The notes under the pieces are model-generated. The model was not told the origin of the DNA, did no database searches, and saw only the letters and a program-made list of their open reading frames with translations. A stretch of 64,000 nt of DNA from the NCBI RefSeq assembly GCF_004328625.1, contig NZ_CP032229.1:2108001-2172000 (forward strand), in the 5' to 3' direction. Shown one piece after another: positions 7,877 through 14,328 of this stretch (positions within the stretch are counted from its first letter, which is position 1; each line of letters opens with the position of its first letter). The DNA comes from Streptomyces seoulensis. GTDB taxonomy: Bacteria; Actinomycetota; Actinomycetes; Streptomycetales; Streptomycetaceae. The translations under genes were made by a program, and so were the position numbers.

Positions 7877-8155
7877 CTATCGCTGATGGCTCGGTCCCCC
7901 GACATCGCCCGTCGTGGGGACCGCTTTGCGTACGACCGCCCAGAGTGTGCGGGCGTTCAAGCTGGTGGCGAGGAGGCCGAATTGGTCGGCCGCAGACACC
8001 GCGTCCAGGACCTCTCGCCATGTCTCGGCGGAGATGTCGTCCGGCATCTCCGCTGCGGCCGTCGTGTGCCGGGGGTGTTCCTCCACTCGCGTGAGAAATC
8101 CGAGGGCGGACAGCCGGGCGGCGATGGCCTCCGCGCGAACTCCCGAAGCGGGCAC
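7877..8155 (-). CDS. Small hypothetical protein, first gene of the GntR operon
   Basis: 92 residues from the GTG at 8155, with a GGAGG site about 7 bases upstream. It is helical and mildly acidic: ASGVRAEAIAARLSALGFLTRVEEHP, then AEMPDDISAETWREVLDAVSAADQFGL and a C-terminal basic tail. The first part looks like a small HTH-like or adaptor helix pair, but no family is certain. It is the first gene after the divergent promoter region with two CTAG palindromes, and only 12 bases separate it from the next gene. Confidence 0.6.
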   Translation of the reverse strand: MPASGVRAEAIAARLSALGFLTRVEEHPRHTTAAAEMPDDISAETWREVLDAVSAADQFGLLATSLNARTLWAVVRKAVPTTGDVGGPSHQR

Positions 8156-8194
8156 AGGGCAGCCTCCGTCAACCGGCGATCACTTTCAGTAAAG

Positions 8195-8206
8195 CTAGTT
8201 AACTAG
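8195..8206. promoter_or_regulatory. Palindrome CTAGTTAACTAG, candidate GntR operator
   Basis: A perfect 12-base palindrome in the promoter region between the minus-strand operon (starts 8155) and the divergent GntR gene (starts 8235). A second, CTAG-bounded site lies 19 bases away centre to centre, nearly two helical turns. CTAG is very rare in this high-GC DNA, so the pair stands out. Confidence 0.55.
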
Positions 8207-8213
8207 ATTAGGG

Positions 8214-8225
8214 CTAGTGGACTAG
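8214..8225. promoter_or_regulatory. CTAGTGGACTAG, second candidate GntR operator
   Basis: Imperfect copy of the palindrome at 8195-8206, with both CTAG halves kept and the same spacing inside. It lies 10 bases before the ATG of the divergent GntR gene, so binding here would block that gene's promoter or leader. No Shine-Dalgarno sequence is seen before that ATG; the transcript may be leaderless. Confidence 0.5.
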
Positions 8226-8234
8226 ATTTTCCAT

Positions 8235-8990
8235 ATGTCTGAGCAACCGCCGTACCTCCGCATCGCCGATGAGCTGAGGCGCCGGATCGCGGAACGTGTG
8301 TGGGAGCCGGGAGACCGTCTGCCGTCCCGCGCTCAGATCGGCCAGGAATGCGGCGTGGGCGAGAACGTGGTGCGCCGGGCGCAAGAGTTGCTGATCTCCC
8401 AGGGAGTGCTGGAGGGCCGCGCCGGTTCAGGCACGTACGTCGCCGAGCCACGACAGCGCGTGCGGGTCGTACGGTCATCGGCGCGGGAGCAGCCCGCGGG
8501 CTCGCCTTTCCGGGCGGACATGAAGGCCGTCGGCAGACAGGGCGACTGGGAGAGCCGGACGGACGCCAAGGTGCCGGCTCCCGCGGACATCGCGGCGCGG
8601 CTGGGGGTCGACGAGGGCGCGTTGTGCGTGCGGACGTCTTACGAGTTCCTGGCAGACGGCAGGCCCGTGCAACTGTCCACGAGCTGGGAGCCGTACGACC
8701 TCACCGCTGGCACCCTCGTCGTCCTTCCCGAGGGAGGGCCGCACGCGGGCGCCGGGGTCGTGAACCGTATGGCCGCGATCGGTATCAACGTCAGCCATGC
8801 GGTGGAGCAGCCGGAGCCCAGGCAGGCGACCGCCGAGGAGGCATCCCTACTCGGCATCCAGAAGGCTGCGCTCGTCACACACATCCGGCGGACGTACTAC
8901 AGCGACCAAGGGCAGCCCGTGGAGACAGCGGACATCGTCGTGCCCGTCGCTCACTGCGAGATCGTCTACGAAATCCCGATCAACCGCTGA
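8235..8990 (+). CDS. GntR-family (HutC/UTRA-type) transcriptional regulator
   Basis: 251 residues. The N-terminal winged HTH reads YLRIADELRRRIAERVWEPG then DRLPSRAQIGQECGVGENVV, with the wing ending at LEGRAGSGTYVAEP. The C-terminal UTRA domain (about 100-251) has the usual features ALCVRTSYEFLADGRPVQLSTSWEP and a late ALVTHIRRTYYSDQGQPVETADIVVP segment. It is divergent from the 8155-6096 operon and likely controls it and itself through the CTAG palindromes. It resembles KorSA-like regulators of actinomycete integrative elements; its effector is unknown. Confidence 0.88.
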   Translation: MSEQPPYLRIADELRRRIAERVWEPGDRLPSRAQIGQECGVGENVVRRAQELLISQGVLEGRAGSGTYVAEPRQRVRVVRSSAREQPAGSPFRADMKAVGRQGDWESRTDAKVPAPADIAARLGVDEGALCVRTSYEFLADGRPVQLSTSWEPYDLTAGTLVVLPEGGPHAGAGVVNRMAAIGINVSHAVEQPEPRQATAEEASLLGIQKAALVTHIRRTYYSDQGQPVETADIVVPVAHCEIVYEIPINR

Positions 8991-9037
8991 GCGGTCACCC
9001 CCTACAAAACCCCATGGCAGCGCGGATGATTGGGGGC

Positions 9038-9376
9038 ATGGGGATCGATGTGGAACTGCACTCTGCTCGGCCGACTCGTAGCTGGAAGAAGTCTCGCGCG
9101 ACGTTCTTGCGCGGGTCTTACGGGCACGGTGATGCGTTGGCCGATGCCTTGGGCGCGCTTCACTGTCTCGGTGTCCCTGGGCGGCTTACCGCTGTCGACC
9201 TCTACGGAGACACGGTGATGAACGAGCAGGACGCCGAAGTTGCCCTCGCCGAAGTGCCAGGCTTGAGGGAACGGTGCGCGGACGAGCGGCAGCGCGCGGC
9301 GCTGGATGATCTCGCGTCGGTGCTGAAGGAGTGTGTCTCCACCGCGGGCAGTTACGTATGGTTCGCCGGCGACTGA
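9038..9376 (+). CDS. Small hypothetical protein near the attachment scar
   Basis: 112 residues from the ATG at 9038, with a GGGGG stretch just upstream that may serve as a ribosome-binding site. The protein starts MGIDVELHSARPTRSW and continues as an amphipathic helical protein containing GSYGHGDALADALGALHCLG and TVMNEQDAEVALAEVPGLRERC. No signal peptide, membrane segment or known motif. It is the last gene before the truncated tRNA at 9487, so it probably belongs to the mobile element. Confidence 0.6.
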   Translation: MGIDVELHSARPTRSWKKSRATFLRGSYGHGDALADALGALHCLGVPGRLTAVDLYGDTVMNEQDAEVALAEVPGLRERCADERQRAALDDLASVLKECVSTAGSYVWFAGD

Positions 9377-9486
9377 GCAGCACGCCGGTTCTGGTGCACT
9401 GTCGAATGGGTGTCGAAGGGCGGGCATCGTGGTGCCAAAGGTGAGAAAACGCGCAGGTCATCCAGGGGGCGAACGTCATCACACCA

Positions 9487-9533
9487 GGCGCCTTCTAAGC
9501 GCTTGGCCGCAGGTTCGAGTCCTGCCGGGGGCG
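9487..9533 (+). tRNA. 3' half of tRNA-Arg(TCT), probable attachment-site remnant
   Basis: The sequence forms an anticodon arm GGCGC-CTTCTAA-GCGCT (9487-9503; anticodon TCT at 9494-9496), a 5-base variable loop, a T-arm GCAGG-TTCGAGT-CCTGC (9509-9525) and the 3' acceptor strand CGGGGGC plus discriminator G (9526-9533). The matching 5' acceptor strand (GCCCCCG) and a D-arm are absent upstream; 9461-9486 cannot form them. This is what remains at one end of an element that integrated within the tRNA gene, with the intact copy expected at the other end, left of the window. It is not a functional tRNA as it stands. Confidence 0.7.
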
Positions 9534-9542
9534 CGTCTTCTG

Positions 9543-9565
9543 GCCCTCCCTCGGGAGGGCTTTTT
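9543..9565 (+). terminator. Intrinsic terminator after the tRNA-Arg remnant
   Basis: Perfect hairpin GCCCTCC-CTCG-GGAGGGC followed by TTTTT, a textbook rho-independent terminator. It is the original terminator of the host tRNA gene and marks the return to chromosomal backbone. Confidence 0.85.
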
Positions 9566-9612
9566 GCTGGTCGGGGGAGGTTCAGGCCGGCCGCCCCCTT
9601 AGCCTGCGCCGT

Positions 9613-9816
9613 ATGAGCCCCGACGATGTTCCCGCTTGCCCCACCTGCGGGCTGCCCATGGAGGCCGGTGGCCTCGTGCTGTCGAGGCGGGTGGACGACG
9701 GGCAGCGGGTTTGCCGGTTGCTCTGGCGGTGTGGCCGTCGGCACGTCCGGTGGGGCTGGGTCGACCGGCCGGAGGAGGGGCTGGAGGTGTGTCCTGTTCC
9801 GGAGCTTTTTCGCTGA
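9613..9816 (+). CDS. Small zinc-ribbon-like protein
   Basis: 67 residues. It contains CPTCG near the N-terminus (residues 9-13), then VCRLLWRCGRRHVRWGWVD: two cysteine pairs about 25 residues apart with a histidine after the second pair. This is the layout of a small zinc ribbon or rubredoxin-like knuckle. The rest is beta-rich and tryptophan-rich. No signal peptide. Function unknown. It is the first chromosomal-type gene to the right of the attachment scar. Confidence 0.6.
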   Translation: MSPDDVPACPTCGLPMEAGGLVLSRRVDDGQRVCRLLWRCGRRHVRWGWVDRPEEGLEVCPVPELFR

Positions 9817-9932
9817 CGTGGGCGGGTCGTCGGAAGGGCTCACGAGGTCCGCTGAGGCGGGCATGTCACAGATCGCCGGGCCGGACCGTCTCCCCACCGG
9901 AAGGAACCTCGACCGGTAGGGAAGTGGCACGG

Positions 9933-10316
9933 ATGGACCTCGCTCTCTGGATCAGCGCCTGGGTGCTGGCCGTTGTGGCTCTCGTCGGAGGCGTCAGCAA
10001 GACCTTTGTGGCGAAGGAGAAGCTGGCCGGCGTACATGGGGGAGGGTGGACCGAGGGGGTCGGGGAGCGGAGTGTCAAGGTGCTCGGGGTGCTTGAACTG
10101 CTCGCTGCCGCAGGGCTCGTACTGCCCGCGCTCCTGGACCGCGTGCCCGTCCTCGTCCCGGTGACCGCCGCCTGCTGGGTGCTGTTGATGATCGGGGCGA
10201 TGGTCACCCACGGGCGGCGCCGCGAGTTCGGGTTCGTGGTGCTGAACCTGGCCTACCTCGCACTCGCCGCCTTCATCGCCTGGGGGCGGTTCGGGCCGGA
10301 GTCGTTCACCGGATGA
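9933..10316 (+). CDS. DoxX-like small membrane protein
   Basis: 127 residues from the ATG at 9933. Four hydrophobic segments are clear: LWISAWVLAVVALVGGV, VLELLAAAGLVLPALL, VLVPVTAACWVLLMIGAMV and FVVLNLAYLALAAFIAWG. The first loop carries SKTF and K-E-K-L-A, as in DoxX/SURF4-type proteins. These are integral membrane proteins, sometimes tied to redox or lipid metabolism, with no fixed reaction. The longer open frame upstream does not look coding. It is monocistronic in appearance. Confidence 0.8.
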   Translation: MDLALWISAWVLAVVALVGGVSKTFVAKEKLAGVHGGGWTEGVGERSVKVLGVLELLAAAGLVLPALLDRVPVLVPVTAACWVLLMIGAMVTHGRRREFGFVVLNLAYLALAAFIAWGRFGPESFTG

Positions 10317-10504
10317 TCGGGCGCCTCCCACCTCGGACACATCCTCCTTAATCACCCCAGCCCCAGATTCACCCCCTGTAAAAGGGTGATCCCCCACCTT
10401 TCCCCCGTGACCCCCTCCCCCGCGCGCCGTTGTACGGGAAGTGCGGCGGCGATCTCGGCCGCTCCACTCCCCCCGAGCGACACAAGCGACATAAGGAGAA
10501 CGTG

Positions 10505-10795
10505 ATGTCTCGCATTGCGAAGGCAGCCGTCGTGGCCCTCGGCACCGGTGCCGTGATGGTCGGTGGCGCCGGTCTGGCGCTGGCCGACGCGACCGCCGGG
10601 GGCGCGGCCGTCGGCTCGCCCGGCGTGGCGTCCGGCAACGTGGTCCAGGTTCCGGTCAACATCCCGGTCAACCTGTGCGGCAACACCATCGACGTGGTCG
10701 GCCTGCTGAACCCGGCCTTCGGCAACACCTGCGCCAACGTCAGCACGCCGGCGCCCATGCAGGAGGCCCCCGAGGGTTACGGCTACGGCAACTGA
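10505..10795 (+). CDS. chpG: Short chaplin
   Basis: 96 residues. A signal peptide (MSRIAKAAVVALGTGAVMVG...ALADA) is followed by one chaplin domain: GSPGVASGNVVQVPVNIPVN, then LCGNTIDVVGLLNPAFGNTC, with the two cysteines that form the conserved disulfide. Chaplins are secreted and assemble into amyloid fibrils that make aerial hyphae and spores hydrophobic. Unlike most short chaplins it has a 19-residue tail after the domain (STPAPMQEAPEGYGYGN). The symbol chpG is proposed from its position next to the tyrosinase genes, by analogy with S. coelicolor. An ATG and a GTG one codon apart (10502/10505) could both start it; a GGAG box lies upstream. Confidence 0.93.
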   Translation: MSRIAKAAVVALGTGAVMVGGAGLALADATAGGAAVGSPGVASGNVVQVPVNIPVNLCGNTIDVVGLLNPAFGNTCANVSTPAPMQEAPEGYGYGN

Positions 10796-10810
10796 GCCCC
10801 GCCCCCTCCG

Positions 10811-10847
10811 CGAAGAGCCCCGGCACCCTGAGCGCCGGGGCTCTTCG
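10811..10847. terminator. Bidirectional hairpin between chaplin and melC2
   Basis: A 14-bp perfect stem, CGAAGAGCCCCGGC pairing with GCCGGGGCTCTTCG around a 9-base loop. It lies between the convergent chaplin and tyrosinase genes and can stop transcription from either side. There is no T-tract, as is usual for Streptomyces hairpins. Confidence 0.75.
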
Positions 10848-10869
10848 CATGCCCCCAGAAAACGCCCCC

Positions 10870-11736
10870 TCACCCGTACCTGTAGATCCCGCTCACATCC
10901 TCCAGCGAGTCCGGCGTGACGTTCCACGGCGGCATCTTGTCCAGCCGTGCCACGACCCGTCCCCGCTGCTTGTCACCGGGGCCCGGCTGGGTCGCCGGCA
11001 GGTAGCGGTGGGTCTTGTGGGCCTGTTGCCAGCGGTACCACTGGTAGTCGATGAAGGCGTGGTGCAGCCAGAACACCGGGTCGTTGACCGAGGCGCCGCC
11101 GAGCATCACGCCCCCGACCCACCGGTGCACCCGGTTGTGGTTGTGCCAGGAGGCGCTGCCGCCGCCCGTCCCCCACCCCTCCAGCTTGTTGCGGAAGCCC
11201 CGGGTGACGGTCGAGTCCCACGGGGAGACGTCGTACGCCGGGTCGTCCAGCGCCCACTGCAGCTCGCTCTTGGTGGGGAGCTGGAGCGGGGAGGCGGCGC
11301 GGCCGAGGTCGCGGGTGAGGTACTTGCCGTCGGTGATGCCCTCCTTGATGGTCCAGTGCCCGGCCGCGTACGCGAACGGCCCGGTGGTCACCTGCCGGTC
11401 GCTCTTGCGGCCGTTACCGCCGAGGAGGTCCTTGGTCCAGGGCGCCGAGGCCGTACCTCGGTCGCGGGTCCAGTCCCAGTACGGCACGGTCACCGAGGAG
11501 TCCACCCGGCGCAGCGCCCGCTCCAGCTCCAGCAGGAAGCGCCGGTGCCAGGGCAGGAAGGAGGGGGCCATGTGGGCGGCGCGCAGGCCCTTCTCGCCGT
11601 CCGCCGTGTAGTAGTCGATGTGCGTCCGCACGAACGCGTCGTACTCGCCGCGCCGTTTGACCTCCAGCATGGCGTTGACGAAGCGCCGCTTCTCGTTCGC
11701 GGTGAGCGCGGCGGCGTTCTTACGCACGTACGCCAT
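10870..11736 (-). CDS. melC2: Tyrosinase (type 3 copper monophenol oxidase)
   Basis: 288 residues, the usual MelC2 size. It oxidises tyrosine to DOPA and dopaquinone in melanin formation. CuA histidines are visible at VRTHIDYY, AAHMAPSF and LPWHRRFLLELE. CuB histidines are in WHNHNRVHRWVGG and PVFWLHHAFIDYQW. It has no signal peptide of its own, as expected: the MelC1 caddie protein carries it out through the Tat system. The start overlaps the melC1 coding end by 17 bases, so the two are translationally coupled. Confidence 0.96.
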   Translation of the reverse strand: MAYVRKNAAALTANEKRRFVNAMLEVKRRGEYDAFVRTHIDYYTADGEKGLRAAHMAPSFLPWHRRFLLELERALRRVDSSVTVPYWDWTRDRGTASAPWTKDLLGGNGRKSDRQVTTGPFAYAAGHWTIKEGITDGKYLTRDLGRAASPLQLPTKSELQWALDDPAYDVSPWDSTVTRGFRNKLEGWGTGGGSASWHNHNRVHRWVGGVMLGGASVNDPVFWLHHAFIDYQWYRWQQAHKTHRYLPATQPGPGDKQRGRVVARLDKMPPWNVTPDSLEDVSGIYRYG

Positions 11737-12202
11737 GCGCGCCCCCCATCCCGTGTCCCGTGTGCCCGCCGCCGACCGGTCCCGGGGCCATCTCGCGCAG
11801 CCGCTGGCCGGGGCCGATCTCGTCCACGGCGGCCCGCGCCGCCTCCAGCGGGGTGGCGTACGAGGTGTAGTGGTCGACCATGCTCATCCAGGTGCCGTCG
11901 GCGCGGCGCATCAGGTGCAGCGGGCGCCCGTCGACGGTGATCTGCCACTCGCCCTCGTCGGCCCGGCGCGCGGCGGCCGGGACCAGGAAGCCCTGGATGC
12001 GGTGGCCGCGGTAGGTCTCGTCGAAGGCCCTGTCCTCCGCACTCCCGGCCGGGGGCAGTGGGCGGGACGCGGCGACCACCGGGGCCAGTCCCAGGGCGGC
12101 CACCGAGGCCAGCAGGCCGCGCGTCACCTCCCGCCGTGACGGTTTACCCCCTCTGACCTGCCGTTCCGTCCCCACGGCCACACCACCGGCACCGACGACC
12201 AT
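11720..12202 (-). CDS. melC1: Tyrosinase copper-transfer caddie protein
   Basis: 160 residues from the ATG at 12202, with GAGGGAG six bases upstream. The N-terminus has a twin-arginine signal, SRREVTRGLLASVAALGLAP, and the mature part has RGHRIQGF, DGRPLHLMRRADGTWMSMVDHY and a C-terminal His/Gly/Met-rich tail (GGGHTGHGMGGAHG). This is the MelC1 pattern: it inserts copper into MelC2 and mediates its export. Followed by overlapping melC2 on the same strand. Confidence 0.95.
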   Translation of the reverse strand: MVVGAGGVAVGTERQVRGGKPSRREVTRGLLASVAALGLAPVVAASRPLPPAGSAEDRAFDETYRGHRIQGFLVPAAARRADEGEWQITVDGRPLHLMRRADGTWMSMVDHYTSYATPLEAARAAVDEIGPGQRLREMAPGPVGGGHTGHGMGGAHGVRA

Positions 12203-12300
12203 CACTCACTCCCTCGTCCGCAGTTCGGCTTGTCACAGCGGTAACCGCGCGAGGGCGCCCGGGGTCACCGCACAGCGGCCATCCGGGGGGCGAGCAGGAG

Positions 12301-12789
12301 TCAGCGCAGGCTGCGGGCCGGGAGCATGACGTGGGCCGCGGTCATCAGCGTCTCGTCGGCGCCGGCGAAGGCGGCCAGCGCGGCGGGGTCGACGGTCACA
12401 CCGGGGCGGCCCTCGGGCCAGGCGCGGGTGGTGAAGACGAGGTAGGCGTGGCCGCGCCGGGCGACGGCGTCGAGCCACTCCGGCGGGGCGTCGGCCTGGG
12501 CGACGAGCTGGGGCATCCGGACGACCGCCTGGCCGGCCTCGACGAGCAGGGTGACGGGGAGGCTCGGCCGGGTGGCGCCGTCGACGACGGTGCCGATGGT
12601 CAGGCCGTTCATCTCCAGGAGCTGGGTGACGGCGGCTGAGGTGGCGCGCGGTCCGCCCTCGGCGTCCCCGAGGGAGTACGCCAGCAGGTAGGGCATGTCG
12701 CCGCCGTCGGGGGCCTCGCCGCTCCAGGCCAGGACGACGAGGGTGCCGAGCTCGGCGGCGCGGAAGGCTTCGCTTGTGGTTGAGGTCAC
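12301..12789 (-). CDS. DUF5949-like hypothetical protein
   Basis: 162 residues from the GTG at 12789. It starts MTSTTSEAFRAAELGTLVVLAWSGEAPDG then DMPYLLAYSLGDAEGGP, a pattern I recognise from a Streptomyces-restricted family annotated DUF5949 (from memory). The fold seems mixed alpha/beta with hydrophobic strands (PVTLLVEAGQAVVRMP, HAYLVFTTRAW). No signal peptide or membrane segment, so it is cytoplasmic. Function unknown. Monocistronic, between melC1 and a secreted-protein gene on the same strand. Confidence 0.75.
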   Translation of the reverse strand: MTSTTSEAFRAAELGTLVVLAWSGEAPDGGDMPYLLAYSLGDAEGGPRATSAAVTQLLEMNGLTIGTVVDGATRPSLPVTLLVEAGQAVVRMPQLVAQADAPPEWLDAVARRGHAYLVFTTRAWPEGRPGVTVDPAALAAFAGADETLMTAAHVMLPARSLR

Positions 12790-12899
12790 CGCGCGACCCT
12801 ATCCACGGCCGGCGGGCGGACCGGGGGGCCGCTCACTCGTCCGGGGGACGGCCGGGAGGTGCTCCACACGATCGGGGGAAGCGGCCTCGAAACCGGGCG

Positions 12900-12989
12900 A
12901 CGCGCTCGAACACCAAGCGCTCGGACACCAATCACTCGGACACCGAGCGCACGGACACCGAGCGGGCGGACACCGAGCGCACGGACACG
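12900..12989. repeat. 15-bp tandem repeat, about six degenerate copies
   Basis: Units of 15 bases with the core AGCGCACGGACACCG (variants with TCG, GGG or CAC in the middle) run head to tail between two minus-strand genes. Since 15 is a multiple of three, the array leaves frames open on both strands. No gene is supported there. It is not a CRISPR: there are no spacers. Confidence 0.7.
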
Positions 12990-13042
12990 AAGGGAGGGCC
13001 GGTCCGCGCGGCGCGGTCCGGCCCTCCCTTGGCCACACTCGC

Positions 13043-13333
13043 TCAGCTCTGCAGCGGCAGCCCGCCGAGCATCGGGTTGTGCGTGTTCAGGGCGGTGGTC
13101 GCGCCCTTGACGGTGCTGAGTACGGAGTCCTTGTTCTCGGTGTTCAGCGCGTCCGACTGGTGCTGGAGCGGCATCACGTCACGCACCTTCAGACCGCCCT
13201 TGGCGATCTGGTCCACGGCGCCGTTCAGGCTGCTTGGCGTCAGGTCGCCGGAGTAGGCGAACGCGGGCGCGGCGACGCCGGTGAGGGCGATGGAACCGGC
13301 CAGGACGGCGGCGGCCTTCAGGGACTTCATCAT
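13043..13333 (-). CDS. Small secreted protein of unknown function
   Basis: 96 residues from the ATG at 13333 (a second ATG follows at 13330), with GAGGAGAGG upstream. A Sec signal peptide is clear: MMKSLKAAAVLAGSIALTG with cleavage after APAFA. The mature part is about 70 residues, polar and probably helical: DLTPSSLNGAVDQIAKGGLKV, then LNTENKDSVLSTVKGATTALNTHNPMLGG. No cysteines and no chaplin domain. It lies between chaplin and tyrosinase genes, so a role at the aerial surface is possible but unproven. Confidence 0.8.
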   Translation of the reverse strand: MMKSLKAAAVLAGSIALTGVAAPAFAYSGDLTPSSLNGAVDQIAKGGLKVRDVMPLQHQSDALNTENKDSVLSTVKGATTALNTHNPMLGGLPLQS

Positions 13334-13468
13334 GTTCCTCTCCTCGGCAACTCGCGTCGCCCCGGGGTGTTCCGACGCCATGCCCAACGAGTCACGGCCG
13401 GGGCGGAAACCCTGTGTGCACAAGACATATGAAATCCCGTGCACCCAGGGGGTACCCACATACGACAG

Positions 13469-13500
13469 CGGCCCGGCCGTCCGTGCGGACAGCCGGGCCG
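13469..13500 (-). terminator. Hairpin after the minus-strand short chaplin
   Basis: CGGCCCGGC and GCCGGGCCG flank an inner GTCCG/CGGAC stem, giving an almost continuous 15-bp hairpin 19 bases past the chaplin stop at 13520. Confidence 0.65.
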
Positions 13501-13519
13501 AAGTGCGCGTCGGACGACC

Positions 13520-13759
13520 TCAGTCGTTGACGCAGGTGTTGCCGAAGGCCGGGTTCAGCAGGCCGATGACGTCGATGGTGTTGCCGCAGACGTTGACCGG
13601 CACGTGGACCGGGATCTGGACGACGTTGCCCGAGAGAACGCCCGGCGAGTTCGCGGCGACGGCCTGCGCGCCGGAGTCGGCAGCGGCGATACCGGCACCG
13701 CCGGCGACGGCCGCCACGGCGGCGGAGGTCAGGACCAGACCCTTCGCAATACGCGACAT
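13520..13759 (-). CDS. chpF: Short chaplin
   Basis: 79 residues from the ATG at 13759, with AAGGAG upstream. Signal peptide MSRIAKGLVLTSAAVAAVAGGAGIAAA, then a complete chaplin domain with SPGVLSGNVVQIPVHVPVNV, the two cysteines in VCGNTIDVIGLLNPAFGNTC, and no tail. Secreted, amyloid-forming hydrophobic coat protein of aerial hyphae. The symbol is proposed by position relative to mel and the polysaccharide genes, as in S. coelicolor. Its signal sequence closely matches that of the chaplin at 10505. Confidence 0.93.
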   Translation of the reverse strand: MSRIAKGLVLTSAAVAAVAGGAGIAAADSGAQAVAANSPGVLSGNVVQIPVHVPVNVCGNTIDVIGLLNPAFGNTCVND

Positions 13760-14328
13760 GGAGAGGTGCTCCTTGGAAATCGAGACAAACATCCGGGCGG
13801 GCTGCCCGACGCACTGTCAACGCGAGCCGCCGCGAGGGGTTGTGCCGCCAAAGGGGTGATCTCCGCGAGAACGGTGGCCGCGTCCGCCGCACGCTCGCGT
13901 CGTTGCGCCGCTCCGGCCGCCGCGCTCACTAGAGTCGCGGCCCTCTCCTCCGTACCAGGTCCGGACGCCGCGCGTGGCGGGCACCGGCTCACGTTTCAGG
14001 GAGGCGCCGTGCCGCGCCGTCGTACGCCGGGCGCACGGAAGTGGCCGGGCGCGGGTCCACCGGACGACGTACCGGAGCGCACGACCGGCGCGGCAGGGCG
14101 CGTACGGGTCCGGCGCCAGGCCGGCTACGCCAGGCCGTCCGGACGCGGGACCGAGGGTGGCCGATCTCGGGCGCGTCGCGCGGGCGCGGCGGTGACCCGC
14201 CGGGCCATCTGCTCGTTCCCCACCGGGACGCGGCGAGGGCCGGTGTGCTCTTCACCGCGGAGGACGCCCGGCAGCGAGGCGCGGTCCCGACCAGACCTAA
14301 GCGCCCCTGTGAGCGAGGTATCCCGCCC
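13760..14328. other. Divergent intergenic region upstream of the polysaccharide operon
   Basis: About 570 bases between the minus-strand chaplin and the plus-strand glycosyltransferase. It must hold both promoters. A CTAGAG element occurs near 13929, but no sigma-factor box is convincing. Open frames cross it without a start or family match. I see no RNA gene. Confidence 0.4.

Noticed and set aside
9461..9533. Complete tRNA-Arg gene
   Set aside because: The 26 bases before the anticodon arm cannot form the acceptor 5' strand or a D-arm.
12900..12989. Possible CRISPR array
   Set aside because: Units are contiguous 15-mers with no spacers, and no cas genes are present.
12774..13256. Open frame with Asp-Thr-Glu-Arg-type pentapeptide repeats
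   Set aside because: The repeats come from the 15-bp DNA array; there is no start signal, and the frame runs over a real secreted-protein gene on the other strand.
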